64,000 nt of DNA from Strigamia acuminata (taxonomy: Eukaryota; Arthropoda; Chilopoda; Geophilomorpha; Linotaeniidae): contig OX442319.1 in the NCBI GenBank assembly GCA_949358305.1, positions 11,160,001 through 11,224,000 of the forward strand, read 5' to 3'. Positions within the stretch are counted from its first letter, which is position 1; every line of letters starts with the position of its first letter. The notes beneath the pieces are model-generated. The model ran no database searches and was not told where the DNA came from. It saw nothing but the letters and a program-made list of their open reading frames with translations. Positions 10,590 through 20,620 of the stretch are shown piece after piece. A program made the translations under genes and the position numbers.

Positions 10590-13046
10590 TTATGATTCGT
10601 CCATGGTCTGAGTTCGCTCAGGCGTCAACGGGCGCATCATATCCGTGGTGTCGTCCCTCGGGTTGGACCGCTCGTTAACCGTACACAGGTCGCGACCTGC
10701 GTTTGGTCCGGAGACCATTCCAGGGTTGACATGAAGCCAAACCTGGATGATTCTTGCCGAGTTCGCTCGGTTGAAGAATCCTAGCGCCGCGAACTCGATT
10801 GGATCCTCTGGCGCTAATCGTGCTCTCAGGAGTCGATCATGGAGCACCGATGGTGGGCTTAACACCCGGATGTGGTCCTCGAGCCACATAAACACCTGCC
10901 TCGACAACTTGTGGTTGTTGCTAAGCAGTGTTCGCGTATCCGGCGTCAAATAGAAGTGCGGATACAGGCGCATTAGGGTCTTGAAAGCCGACTCTTTTTT
11001 CAGCGGCTTGACCTTCGTCTCCGGCTTGGCTGGCGGCGGCGGCGGACGTGAGTCTTCCGTCGTGGCATCGTCAAACTGGCACTGCGGGCCCAAGAAAACC
11101 AACGCGGGTGCGGAGGTTGACGAGGGTGTGACGCCTCGTCCCGGTGCTCGACCCATACCGGGGAGCTGACGGGTTTCGACTACCCGTTGAACTCCGGCTG
11201 GAGTTTGAGAACTTCCGGCGTTCTCTGGCCAAAATGAACATCCAGCGCCCTCTTGGGCCGACTGGAAAACAGCCAGTGACGCAGCTGCTGTGGCGCTTGT
11301 AACTGGAAGCGGTGGTCTTCCGGTCATTCGCGCCGTGGCCTTCGCAAAGGACCACTCGGTTCGCAACCGAACGGCGGCCTCTTCTTCGGTCTCACCGTTT
11401 GCTACGACTTGCTTTATTAGCTCGGCTAAGATCGTAGGCGGGTCGAGCCTGAGGTGGTACCACAGCTCGACTTTCTTCTCCGACAGGCCCATCGGCGCGG
11501 TCCAAAGGTACGTTATGGCCGCTAACGCCTGTCCTGGCGAAGGAAGAACTCCAGGGTACAACACCCTAGTCATCCCCGGAATTAGCTGACGCTGAAAATC
11601 CATCAGACGGGGATCATCAATGGTATTGATGTCGGAGACTTCTAGCCTTTCAGCTAGTCTCTGCCAGTCCTTCTGCGACTCGGCGATCTGGGCGCTTTGG
11701 TATGCGTCCAGCTTCTGGAGCACTTCCTGCTGTGCTCTAATGGGTTGCTGCTCGTAGCAGGTCCATTGTGGGCCGAATGACTCACTAAAAAATGGCCGGA
11801 GTTGCAGGTTGCTAACTCCAGCCGGCAAGCGGGAAACATATCCTTGTTCGGGCAAGCGGCTAGCATGTCCAGGTACTGGCACGCTACAGTCGGGAGAAAT
11901 ATCACCGACAACACGTCTCATGGCGTATGGAGTAGCCGAGTTGTCCACTTTGAACGTGGAGGCGGTTCGGCTACTTCGGGCGGACTTAATTGTGGAGTCC
12001 GATTCAAAACTCAGCGAAGACGACGAGCCAAACGACTCTGGTGTCCGTCCTCGTCGCGACTGCGGGCGTGATGGCTGCGCGTCAGTCGAATACGGGCGTG
12101 ATCGCCTCTGACGTTCCTCTCGATCGCGGCTTGATTCGCGGAACATCGGTCGGACTGGAACCGGCGGAGGGAGTTGCCCCACCCTCAAATCCTCGTCTTG
12201 CGGCGGAGGATTGATGGCCGCTGGGGCTGGAATTTCATCTTCTTGATAAAAAGGGAGAGCGCAACGCGCTTGCTCCTCTGCCTCGTGTTCTCGAGCCAGT
12301 TGTCGATTTTCGTCGACGCGAAGCTGCACCGCGGCAGCTCGGAGTGCTTTGGACGGGAAAAATCCCGGAAAATCGTTAAAACACCCGGCGAGCGCCAACT
12401 GGTGGAGCTCGGTTTGTGTGACGGGAAGTTGTGGGTTCCCGTCACGAACGGATTTGCGATACCGTTTAACGACTTCGCGTTGTGTCGTCTTGAGGTTCTT
12501 CCTCAATTGGGTTAGAGCACCGTAATTAATTCCGGTACTCTTTAGCGCTCTTCTGCGCTCGTGACGCTCTCGTGGCGTCACTGGCCACTGGTTGTGCAGC
12601 AACTCTGCTGCAAGCGGTCCTGGGGGGCTCTCGTCGAGCGTCCACTCGATTTCGTCGACACCGTCCACGTGAAGGCGCTCGATGAATCTTCCTTTTGCAC
12701 CAAATCCTTGCAGCGCTGATCTGCTGAAGTCGTGGCGCAACTTCCACCAGGTATTGTTTGCCGTCTTCAGTCTTCTGATTTTTTCGGGCAATGCCGCTCG
12801 AAAAATCAGCGGGTGCTGAGTCGGCACGTGATCGGGAAGCGCGAATGGCGTTTCTCGATCCCTCTCGATCCGTTGTTGAAGCGTCAATTGAACGTCTTCA
12901 TTTGCCCCTTCCATGGGCATTTCTCCGTCCGCCTGGAGTTGGATCGCTTCCTCGTCCATTCTCTTTCGTTTTCCGGTAATTTCGGAAATTTTTTCGTGAT
13001 CAGGTTGTCGAACTATTCGGGTCGTAACGTAGGCGATGCGATGCAT
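10590..13046 (-). CDS. Gypsy element 1 ORF3, uncharacterised protein in the env position
   Basis: An uninterrupted 818-codon ORF from ATG (CAT at 13044-13046) 189 bp after the pol stop. No signal peptide, membrane segment, cleavage site or Cys pattern of an envelope protein was seen. The protein is Arg/Glu-rich and Pro/Ser-rich in the middle (about residues 290-370). It aligns along its length with the spliced ORF3 of element 2. Shared blocks include SVPVP followed by GYVS, LDxYQxAQIxE, DPPTxLAEL, VWLHxNPG, SGPNAGR and LCTV. No function can be assigned. It could act in RNA packaging, silencing control or nuclear transport, but this is guesswork. Expression probably needs a spliced or subgenomic RNA. 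Confidence 0.85.
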   Translation of the reverse strand: MHRIAYVTTRIVRQPDHEKISEITGKRKRMDEEAIQLQADGEMPMEGANEDVQLTLQQRIERDRETPFALPDHVPTQHPLIFRAALPEKIRRLKTANNTWWKLRHDFSRSALQGFGAKGRFIERLHVDGVDEIEWTLDESPPGPLAAELLHNQWPVTPRERHERRRALKSTGINYGALTQLRKNLKTTQREVVKRYRKSVRDGNPQLPVTQTELHQLALAGCFNDFPGFFPSKALRAAAVQLRVDENRQLAREHEAEEQARCALPFYQEDEIPAPAAINPPPQDEDLRVGQLPPPVPVRPMFRESSRDREERQRRSRPYSTDAQPSRPQSRRGRTPESFGSSSSLSFESDSTIKSARSSRTASTFKVDNSATPYAMRRVVGDISPDCSVPVPGHASRLPEQGYVSRLPAGVSNLQLRPFFSESFGPQWTCYEQQPIRAQQEVLQKLDAYQSAQIAESQKDWQRLAERLEVSDINTIDDPRLMDFQRQLIPGMTRVLYPGVLPSPGQALAAITYLWTAPMGLSEKKVELWYHLRLDPPTILAELIKQVVANGETEEEAAVRLRTEWSFAKATARMTGRPPLPVTSATAAASLAVFQSAQEGAGCSFWPENAGSSQTPAGVQRVVETRQLPGMGRAPGRGVTPSSTSAPALVFLGPQCQFDDATTEDSRPPPPPAKPETKVKPLKKESAFKTLMRLYPHFYLTPDTRTLLSNNHKLSRQVFMWLEDHIRVLSPPSVLHDRLLRARLAPEDPIEFAALGFFNRANSARIIQVWLHVNPGMVSGPNAGRDLCTVNERSNPRDDTTDMMRPLTPERTQTMDES

Positions 13047-13235
13047 ACACTCTCGAAACTTTTGAAAAAGTGACTAAGTTCGTTGATTGCAAACACGAAC
13101 TTGGATTAGAGACGCTTTGTGACGTCACTAATTATAACGTATGATTAACGTTGTCATTCGAGTGGGTACTACGAATGACGTCACGAGATTGCTTTCTCGG
13201 ATCTTTTGGGTAAACCCAAAAGGTGAAAGACAACA

Positions 13236-16200
13236 CTATGTCTTGGCTCGCGGAACGCGAGATCTCAAGTTGTACTTTGACTTTCGCGAAGTACAATCCA
13301 ACTTGTTTAGATTGTCATCAGCATCGTCTCCAATGTCAGATGAGTTATATACTTCATTGTTTGAAATTTTCTCTTTTTCTAAAAACATTTCCTTTTCTAG
13401 ATTTTCATCAAGAGAAACATTTTCAAGTCGCTGGTTTATTTCATCGACTTCGTTATTTTTGAGTTTCGATTTTTTACTCGATTCCGTGTTTTCGACAGGA
13501 ATTTTGGATAATTTAGCATCATCCAAGGTATTAACAATATTCTTTGTTTTTTGACCCACTTCCTCCCCTTCCAGCCAAATTTCTTGGTTGAAAACGGGAA
13601 AGTACGGCATTAATTCAGTGCCGTGAACAGCTGGATAAATTTTATTATCACTCAGCCGTCGAAGTTGAAAGGCGCCTCCTTGTAACCTTTTGATAATTAC
13701 ATAAGGCCCATTCCTTTTCGGTGAAATGCCTGCTGCTATTCCTTTAGCGGCATTTGAGAGAATATGAGACTCTCGCCAGACTAAATCATTTTGTCTGAAG
13801 TTGTCGAATTTCTTATCTGATTTTTCAGCTTCGACACGGCGTCTCAAATCTAAGACGTGAGACATCATATGCTGATACGTCTCTGCAATTATTGTTTCTA
13901 ATTTCTGAACATATAAATGCGGATTTTTTGGATCAATGACTAAAATTCCTTCCGGAATTCTTGGATCCCAAGGAATTCTTAATTCTCGGAAAAAATTTAA
14001 GAAAGCAGGAGAATAATCTCTGCCTCTTGTTACAGTTGTTCTCAAACTGAATGCAAATTCGCGTAGATACTCATCCCATTGGTCATGAATATCTAAATAA
14101 ATCGAAACTAAATATTTAATATCTCGATTGGTTCTCTCCACAGGATTGCTTTGTGGATGATAAATCGATGTCGGTGTTCGCGACATGTCGAATTTTTTGC
14201 AAAATTCTTTATAGACCTGTGATCGAAATTGTGGTCCATTATCACTTATGATTTGTCTCGGAAATCCGAAAGTCATTGATAAGTGATAAATTGTGTTGGC
14301 AACTTTTATTGCCGTTGGATTACACATTGGAAATAATTCGGGCCAATGTGTAGCGACATCTACGATGACGCAAATGTGGGTATTGTTTTTTCTGGTTCTT
14401 GGTTTGGGACCAGACAAATCCACACTGAGGCAGTCAAATGGTCCAAATGGTCCAATTTGAGCGCCTTCAATTTCGGTCTTTGATCTCGGCTTACATGCCT
14501 GACATCCTTGACAATGTTGAATAAAACGTGTAATATCACGTTTCATACCTTTCCAGGTATAAACTCTTCGAGTTCGGTACATTGTCCTCGCAATGCCTGG
14601 GTGGCCGGACAGTGGATGTCCGTGCATCAACCAAATGATTTTATAAATCAATTTTCTTGGCACAACAACTTTAAGTGCCCTACCATCCTCTCCCAATTCA
14701 TCGGTAGAGGTAGGATGATAATGGAGTAACATATCTTCTTCAATGAGATAAGTACTCGCGTGTCTTTCAAAATTTCTTCTTTGAAGACGAGTTACTATGT
14801 AACTTGGGTATTGCTTGTTTAACAAGTAATTGCGAATATGTTGGCAAAATTTGTCTGCTTTTTGCGCCGCAATAATGTCATCTCTCGTTGGAGGATCACA
14901 TTCCAATTGTTTGGCAATTTTAGCTGCAAATGCTTTAATTAAAACATTTGTTGTTGGCAGCTCGAATTTTTTAGCCATCATAGCCCTTAATTCGACGTCA
15001 GGGGTTCCTGACGGATCATGCATGTTAATACAAAAATTGATTAATGCTTGATCGTCTTCATTAACTATTATCGACTTGGGTAATTCATTCAATTTTCCCA
15101 TTTGCCAACTTCGGCAAGGAGATGGACAATATGATAATAAATCATCATTATCGCCATCGTCTTCTGGTTCGTCAGGTGCGCTGACAGGTGCACGTGACAA
15201 TGCGTCTGCTATTACATTCAGCGGACCTTTGACGTATTGTATTTCGAACGAATACGCCATTAGCTCCATTTGCCAACGAGCTAATCTGCCCGACGGGTCA
15301 GATAACGACATCAACCACTTAAGTGCTTGGTGATCCGTTTGTACAGTGAATGTAGTGTACTCTAAGTATGGGCGAAATTTGCGTAATCCCCATACCACTG
15401 CGAGACATTCTAATTCTGTCACAGTATAATTCTTTTCAGCGGGTTGCAAGCTTCTGCTTGCATACACGCATGGCATTTCGACTTCTTGGCCATCCACATT
15501 TTTCTTTTGTGTAAGGGCTGCACCCAACCCTTGTTTACTGGCGTCAGTATGAACAATAAATGGCATGTACAAGTCAGGCATCTTCATTGTTTCAGCATTC
15601 GTAAGCAGGTCTTTTATTGCGTCGAATGCTGCTTGATGATGCAGTTCCCAATCGAACTCCGCATCTTTCTTCAAGAGTGGCCTTAGTGGTTCTGCCACTG
15701 TGGCCAAATTCTTGATTAGGCGGTGAAAGAAATTCACCATGCCTAGAAATCTTTGTAATTCCTTAAGATTGGTAGGAGCAGGAAATTGCGTAATTGCAGC
15801 GACTTTTTTAGGGTCTACTGCAAGTCCTTCTACTCCTACTTTGTAGCCTAGAAAAATTAATTCCTTTCTACAGAGATGCGTCTTGCCAGGGTGCGCATGT
15901 AAATTAGCTTCTGCCAATTTTTTAAACACTATATCTAAATGTTTAATGTGTTCTTCGAACGATTTGGATACAACAATTATGTCATCCAAATATGCCCATG
16001 CAAATTTTCTGTAAACGTCACCCAAAACTTTTTCCATTAATTCTTGGAAGGTAGTTGGTGCGTTTACTAATCCGAAAGGCATGACTAAAAACATTAGTCT
16101 TCCCATTGGGCTCCAGAAGGCAGTTTTTTCTCTGTCTTCAGGTCGCAATTCTATCTGCCAATATCCCTTGGTCAGATCTATAGTACTGACCCATTCGAAT

Positions 16201-17462
16201 TCTCCGATTTCTCGCAGAATTTCCTCAATTGTTGGCATTTGAGGTGGGTTGTACTTAGTATGTGTATTGATGGGGCGAAAATCAATGCACAAGCGTGGGT
16301 CGTTTCCTGGTCGCATGACTAGGACTGGCCTCATTCCGTAATCGCCTTCAGCTTTGACGACTACGCCTTTGTCAATCATGTCTTGACAAAGTTGTCTGAT
16401 TATTTCCCTTTTTTGAGGGTTTATGCTCTTAAAGGGGACACGGATGGGTTTCTCCGTGTCAAGCTCAATTTTGTGCTTAACCAGGTGTGTTTTACCTGGA
16501 TCTTTAGAAATAATCCTTTTATGTTTGGATAACATCTTTTCTAATAATTTGGATTGCTCCAAATTTAAGTTAGCTTCTTTGACTAACTTTTGGATGAAAT
16601 TCTCTTCATCAATTTTGCTTTGAGTTACACTTGCAGCGTAAGCTTTTGCAAAGGTCACAAATGAGGAATCGGGTTCCTCTATTTTCTCCAAATAACGATC
16701 CAGCAACGCTTGTGGAATGTAGGGTAAATCTGCATCCACAGGTTGCGTGAAATTCCAAGACATCGTCTGTGGATTAGGTTGGATTTTTAATTTATTCATA
16801 AAATCGCAACCCAATAGTACCATTGGATACTTATTTGGTATTACGATGAACGGATGACGTAACGTGCCATGTGTCCATCGAAATGAAAGATGAATGGTTC
16901 CATCTGGAGTGACTTCTTCACTTGCCGTCGTGACTCTGACACCAGGTCCGATAGGTCGTAGATATTTTTCTAGACCTAATTGATTAATAACTGAAGTGGC
17001 TAGGAAGCTTTTATTTGCTCCTGAGTCCAACATTCCGGTTATTACACCTTTTAACGTTTCTAACTTTAACGTCGGAAGGTCTTGGCTGTTTGGTATTCCA
17101 GCCACTTTGCACTCAAACTTGCGCAATTTATGAGGAATTGTAATTGGAGGCTCCAAAGGCAATTCATCTAATAACTCATTGGTATCAAGAGTTGTAGTTG
17201 CAAATAACTTAATGCATTCCTCAATTCCAGGTGTCTCTGGAACTGAGCTTGGTCTATCGTCTTTAACTTCGACTTTATCTTGAATATTGGAAGTGTCTTC
17301 TTCAGTCGGGGTTTCGCCGACAATCTCCTTTTTTACATCAAGAGATCCATTTTCTTTTAGTTCAGTTTGACGAATTAATTCATCAATAGCTTCTCCAACA
17401 TCTTCCATTATCTTCAGATTTTCATTCTCTGATTCCGATTTCGGAGGTGACGCAGCGTCCAC
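13236..17462 (-). CDS. pol: Gypsy element 1 Pol: protease, reverse transcriptase, RNase H, integrase
   Basis: 1,408 codons from the first non-ATG start-like codon (GTG); the frame is open upstream through the gag stop, so translation is expected by -1 frameshifting from gag. Domains in order: aspartic protease with LDSGA (about residue 146); reverse transcriptase with FRPIN and YLDD (about 491-494); RNase H with TDAS (about 640), ELECLAV and TDHQAL; integrase with an HHCC zinc region (H949, H954, C984, C987) and catalytic D1015, D1074 and E1109; then a GPY/F module (NGPYVI). No chromodomain is visible. The C-terminus has the YNLRSR motif. All catalytic residues are present, so it is probably functional. 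Confidence 0.96.
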   Translation of the reverse strand: MDAASPPKSESENENLKIMEDVGEAIDELIRQTELKENGSLDVKKEIVGETPTEEDTSNIQDKVEVKDDRPSSVPETPGIEECIKLFATTTLDTNELLDELPLEPPITIPHKLRKFECKVAGIPNSQDLPTLKLETLKGVITGMLDSGANKSFLATSVINQLGLEKYLRPIGPGVRVTTASEEVTPDGTIHLSFRWTHGTLRHPFIVIPNKYPMVLLGCDFMNKLKIQPNPQTMSWNFTQPVDADLPYIPQALLDRYLEKIEEPDSSFVTFAKAYAASVTQSKIDEENFIQKLVKEANLNLEQSKLLEKMLSKHKRIISKDPGKTHLVKHKIELDTEKPIRVPFKSINPQKREIIRQLCQDMIDKGVVVKAEGDYGMRPVLVMRPGNDPRLCIDFRPINTHTKYNPPQMPTIEEILREIGEFEWVSTIDLTKGYWQIELRPEDREKTAFWSPMGRLMFLVMPFGLVNAPTTFQELMEKVLGDVYRKFAWAYLDDIIVVSKSFEEHIKHLDIVFKKLAEANLHAHPGKTHLCRKELIFLGYKVGVEGLAVDPKKVAAITQFPAPTNLKELQRFLGMVNFFHRLIKNLATVAEPLRPLLKKDAEFDWELHHQAAFDAIKDLLTNAETMKMPDLYMPFIVHTDASKQGLGAALTQKKNVDGQEVEMPCVYASRSLQPAEKNYTVTELECLAVVWGLRKFRPYLEYTTFTVQTDHQALKWLMSLSDPSGRLARWQMELMAYSFEIQYVKGPLNVIADALSRAPVSAPDEPEDDGDNDDLLSYCPSPCRSWQMGKLNELPKSIIVNEDDQALINFCINMHDPSGTPDVELRAMMAKKFELPTTNVLIKAFAAKIAKQLECDPPTRDDIIAAQKADKFCQHIRNYLLNKQYPSYIVTRLQRRNFERHASTYLIEEDMLLHYHPTSTDELGEDGRALKVVVPRKLIYKIIWLMHGHPLSGHPGIARTMYRTRRVYTWKGMKRDITRFIQHCQGCQACKPRSKTEIEGAQIGPFGPFDCLSVDLSGPKPRTRKNNTHICVIVDVATHWPELFPMCNPTAIKVANTIYHLSMTFGFPRQIISDNGPQFRSQVYKEFCKKFDMSRTPTSIYHPQSNPVERTNRDIKYLVSIYLDIHDQWDEYLREFAFSLRTTVTRGRDYSPAFLNFFRELRIPWDPRIPEGILVIDPKNPHLYVQKLETIIAETYQHMMSHVLDLRRRVEAEKSDKKFDNFRQNDLVWRESHILSNAAKGIAAGISPKRNGPYVIIKRLQGGAFQLRRLSDNKIYPAVHGTELMPYFPVFNQEIWLEGEEVGQKTKNIVNTLDDAKLSKIPVENTESSKKSKLKNNEVDEINQRLENVSLDENLEKEMFLEKEKISNNEVYNSSDIGDDADDNLNKLDCTSRKSKYNLRSRVPRAKT

Positions 17463-17482
17463 TAGACCTGATGGATCTGCGT

Positions 17483-20400
17483 CTACAAGTTTTTTCGAAA
17501 CATGTCAGTTATGATCTTGACTGCTTTTTCAAACTCAGCTGTTGACACTGGTTTGTCCTTTTTAGAGGAAGGGCAGTCTTTTTGCCGATGCCCTAATTTT
17601 TTGCATAAATTGCATGGATCAGTGGCAGGCGATTTCTTTTTCGTTGCTGCTGGCGAGGCAGAACGAGAACGAGCGTCAGACCGGCGCTCTGGCGACACCG
17701 CGGGTGATTTTGAATTCCTTTCGGTATTCACCTTTGATGCGTCAAATGAAACATTTTTTGGTTTCATTTTTGGCTTCCATTTGCCTGCAACGGGGTTATT
17801 TTTTGCTAACAGCGCCGCTGCTTTGGCTAATAAAGCCAACGTCTCATCTCCTGCTTCCTCCTCCTCTTCAGCTTCTTCAGCTTCAGACGACGGAGTTTCA
17901 GCTCCAGTTATATTTGCATGTAACTTAGGAACTGAATGAGGATTTTTGACGTCCTTTTTGGAAGATTCTTTTTTCGAACTCTTCTCATCCACTTCGTCTA
18001 GAAAGTCTTCGTAACTAGGTGGCTGCAACAATTTCAAACCATTAAAGGTTTCATTGTTTTGCTCAGCGAGTCTTTTCTCTCGCTTTAAGTACGCTGACCT
18101 TTCGGCTTCTGTAAGATAAGCTTTGTACTTTTCGTCAATGCGCAATTGATTGACTTCCATGAATTCGTTTAACTCGGAGAATTTCCCCGGGTCGGGAGCG
18201 TCCGACATCATCAGAATATTTTTACTATATTCTGTGAGGCCAGCTCTAAACTGATCATCTGCTGTTGCATCAGTAACAGCATGTGGCATTCTGCCAAGCA
18301 GATTCTCTGCTCTTAGCATGTACGAATGTAAGCTTTCGCCTTTTCGTTGCTTAAGACATCTCCAAAGCGTCTTGATGTCTTCGCTCGATTCACCAAATTT
18401 AAACATAAATTGTTTAACGAAGTCATCCCACTTCGTGAAGTCTTTCCTGCGAAACCACTCCTTGACACCGCCAACTAGTATTCTTGGTACTAGATGGGCC
18501 AATGCACCTTCACAGCTAAAACTGTGAACTTTGCCTAGTTCAAATATTTCCAGCAAGAGGTTTGACCCTGCTTGCCAATTTCCATTATAGGCGTGTGGGA
18601 TAACTCGATCCCATCTAATGAACTTTTCATCTGTTGTTTGATGAGTCCATTTATCAGAAGTAAATTCACTTATTTTTTGCAAAATAATTTTATCCCTTCT
18701 GCTTTTTCGCTGTTGTTGAGCATTTTGCCTCAACAACTGGTCAATCTCATCTTTCGTGTAGAAATCGGGTCTTTGAGTTCTACTACGTGTTCTGTGACGA
18801 GATCGCCCTCTCACACTGGGGCGTGAGGAATCTGTATCAGACGCAGATTCATGATTCGGATTTGGCGGCGGATCAGGGTCCGGAGGATCGTCGCCATCTG
18901 GCGGACGACGGTCTCCATTTGGTGGTCCCCTTCCATTTCGATTGCCATTCGAATTGTGGTCACGTGAGTGGCCACCTCCATGTCCATCTGAACTGTCTCC
19001 ACCTGGTGGGTCACCACCTGGTGGATTTCCACGGTATCTCGGTCCATCACGGATGTCGTTATGACAATCTCGTTTTGGTGAGCCTTCTCGCGGATTATCG
19101 TGTGACCGTCCACGATCGTGTGGTTTCTCACGTTCTTTATTTTTTCTCTCTAGCAATCCGATTAATCGGTCACTATTGCTAAAGAATCGATCCGAATTTT
19201 GCGGAACGTTTGGGGAATGATATTCGGTCGGGTCTGGTTGTCGCTTTCGCTTTTTGCGACTGTGATGACTATTACGGCTTCCACGACTACTGCGTGAGTC
19301 ATCACTGTCAGTCCAACTTGATTGTCGACTGACTTTTGGTTTAGCTGATGTTAAATCAATCAACTCAGGTGATTTGGAAGCACCTTTTTGCAAAACTGGG
19401 GCTGGCTTTGCAAAATTATCTTCGCCACAAACGTCTTGTACTTTTTGTACGACTACTGCAAAGTTTTCTTGTACCGTCAATAGATCTGCGCGAAGAATCT
19501 CGTTTTCACGAGCTTGCGCAGCTAAGTCGGCACGTAATAACTGCTCTGCAGTACTTTGACTTTTGGCGGCTTGACCAGCATCAATTACTGACTGCTGTCG
19601 AGCGAGAAATACTTCATTTTCTCGTTGTGCTAATCTCTTAGCTCTTGCTGCTTGTTCTGCAGCATAATTCTCGTAATTTCGAGAAGTGGAGGGAATTTCT
19701 TCCCTCGCTCGAACTGGGGCGGTTAGTTCGGCAGTCATTAAATTTGTGTTAGCTTCTCGCAAATTTGCGTTGGCCAATCTCAAATTTTCATTAGCAATTT
19801 CTAAATCTTTTTGTGCTTGATTTAGTTGCTCGAGCCTTTGTTGTTGCTCTTCGTCAGTAATTAGCCAGGAAGCTTTTTCCTGCTCTAATTGTAACAACTT
19901 AACATGGTCATTCGCACGTTGTTGTTTTAGTTCGGCATTTTGCTGATGCATTTCTGCACGCATTCGCTCGAACTCTGCTTGCAAGCTTGTTCTGACGATT
20001 TCAACGTCTTTTTGGCTTTGTTTGCGAACCATAGCTTTGTGGATTTGTTCCACAGTCATTTCGCTAGTGACTTTTACTCCCTCGAGCCTAGCTTGCTCAC
20101 GGAGTGCGTCCATCATGGTAACACGCACGGGAGAATGAGAAACTTCCATATTGGAGTTCTCAGAATCTTGTTGTGCTGCACCTTGAACCGGTGATGAATT
20201 CAGCGAGTGCTCCGCACTTGATGATTGAATTCGTAAATTCAAATCATCGTTTTGCGACTTGGAACGGCCACTTCCAGTTGGATTGTTTAAGTCCAACTGG
20301 CCGCTTGGCGGGGATGGCTGTTGTCGCTCCAACGCTTGCGTGAATTCATTCACGATTAACTGTGCCGAGTTACAGTTAGCTGTTTGATCCATAGTTTCAA

Positions 20401-20506
20401 ACAGTTCTTGTGACTCAGTCACTTCTTGATCCACGACTGGTAGATCGATGGCCACTCGTCTCTTCGCTGGTCTGCCTCTCGGTCTCTTTTCGCCTGGAGT
20501 CGCCAT
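17483..20506 (-). CDS. gag: Gypsy element 1 Gag, long form with AT-hook and CCHC knuckle
   Basis: 1,007 codons from ATG to TAG. The N-terminus carries an AT-hook (KRPRGRPAKRR, residues 7-17). A long Gln/Glu-rich region of about residues 150-360 should form a coiled coil. Then come a Ser/Arg/Lys-rich stretch (DDSRSSRGS, KKRKRQ) and a Gly/Pro/Asp/Asn-rich low-complexity stretch. A retrotransposon Gag domain covers roughly residues 600-780 (WFRRKDF, FGESSED, LRAENLL). A single CCHC knuckle CX2CX4HX4C is at about 965-978. It is two to three times the size of a typical Ty3/gypsy Gag. It should assemble the particle and bind element RNA. The AT-hook is unusual and is shared with element 2. Confidence 0.93.
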   Translation of the reverse strand: MATPGEKRPRGRPAKRRVAIDLPVVDQEVTESQELFETMDQTANCNSAQLIVNEFTQALERQQPSPPSGQLDLNNPTGSGRSKSQNDDLNLRIQSSSAEHSLNSSPVQGAAQQDSENSNMEVSHSPVRVTMMDALREQARLEGVKVTSEMTVEQIHKAMVRKQSQKDVEIVRTSLQAEFERMRAEMHQQNAELKQQRANDHVKLLQLEQEKASWLITDEEQQQRLEQLNQAQKDLEIANENLRLANANLREANTNLMTAELTAPVRAREEIPSTSRNYENYAAEQAARAKRLAQRENEVFLARQQSVIDAGQAAKSQSTAEQLLRADLAAQARENEILRADLLTVQENFAVVVQKVQDVCGEDNFAKPAPVLQKGASKSPELIDLTSAKPKVSRQSSWTDSDDSRSSRGSRNSHHSRKKRKRQPDPTEYHSPNVPQNSDRFFSNSDRLIGLLERKNKEREKPHDRGRSHDNPREGSPKRDCHNDIRDGPRYRGNPPGGDPPGGDSSDGHGGGHSRDHNSNGNRNGRGPPNGDRRPPDGDDPPDPDPPPNPNHESASDTDSSRPSVRGRSRHRTRSRTQRPDFYTKDEIDQLLRQNAQQQRKSRRDKIILQKISEFTSDKWTHQTTDEKFIRWDRVIPHAYNGNWQAGSNLLLEIFELGKVHSFSCEGALAHLVPRILVGGVKEWFRRKDFTKWDDFVKQFMFKFGESSEDIKTLWRCLKQRKGESLHSYMLRAENLLGRMPHAVTDATADDQFRAGLTEYSKNILMMSDAPDPGKFSELNEFMEVNQLRIDEKYKAYLTEAERSAYLKREKRLAEQNNETFNGLKLLQPPSYEDFLDEVDEKSSKKESSKKDVKNPHSVPKLHANITGAETPSSEAEEAEEEEEAGDETLALLAKAAALLAKNNPVAGKWKPKMKPKNVSFDASKVNTERNSKSPAVSPERRSDARSRSASPAATKKKSPATDPCNLCKKLGHRQKDCPSSKKDKPVSTAEFEKAVKIITDMFRKNL
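17489..17495 (-). promoter_or_regulatory. -1 ribosomal frameshift slippery site A_AAA_AAC (element 1)
   Basis: The zero-frame gag codons read CGA AAA AAC TTG TAG, so the heptamer A AAA AAC is in the correct phase for -1 slippage. The -1 frame continues openly into pol across the gag stop. The same heptamer, followed by TTG and a stop, occurs in element 2. A downstream stimulatory structure was not assessed. Confidence 0.85.
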
Positions 20507-20601
20507 TTTTCAAATGAAGACAAAGAAAGGATAGAGAAGAAAGATAAGCAAGATAAAAATGGCGGGTAAATTTTAAACTATCAAAATTTATACAATGACT
20601 A

Positions 20602-20618
20602 TCCCGGACGGGCCCCCA
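20602..20618 (-). promoter_or_regulatory. Primer binding site, tRNA-Pro type (element 1)
   Basis: In element orientation TGGGGGCCCGTCCGGGA starts two bases after the 5' LTR. Its complement, ending ...GACGGGCCC plus CCA, fits the 3' end of eukaryotic tRNA-Pro (family knowledge). Element 2 has the same 17 bases. Confidence 0.85.
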
Positions 20619-20620
20619 CG

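Noticed and set aside
10590-13046. Envelope gene (errantivirus-like) in the third ORF position
   Set aside because: No signal peptide, transmembrane segment, furin-type site or fusion-like hydrophobic segment was seen in either ORF3.
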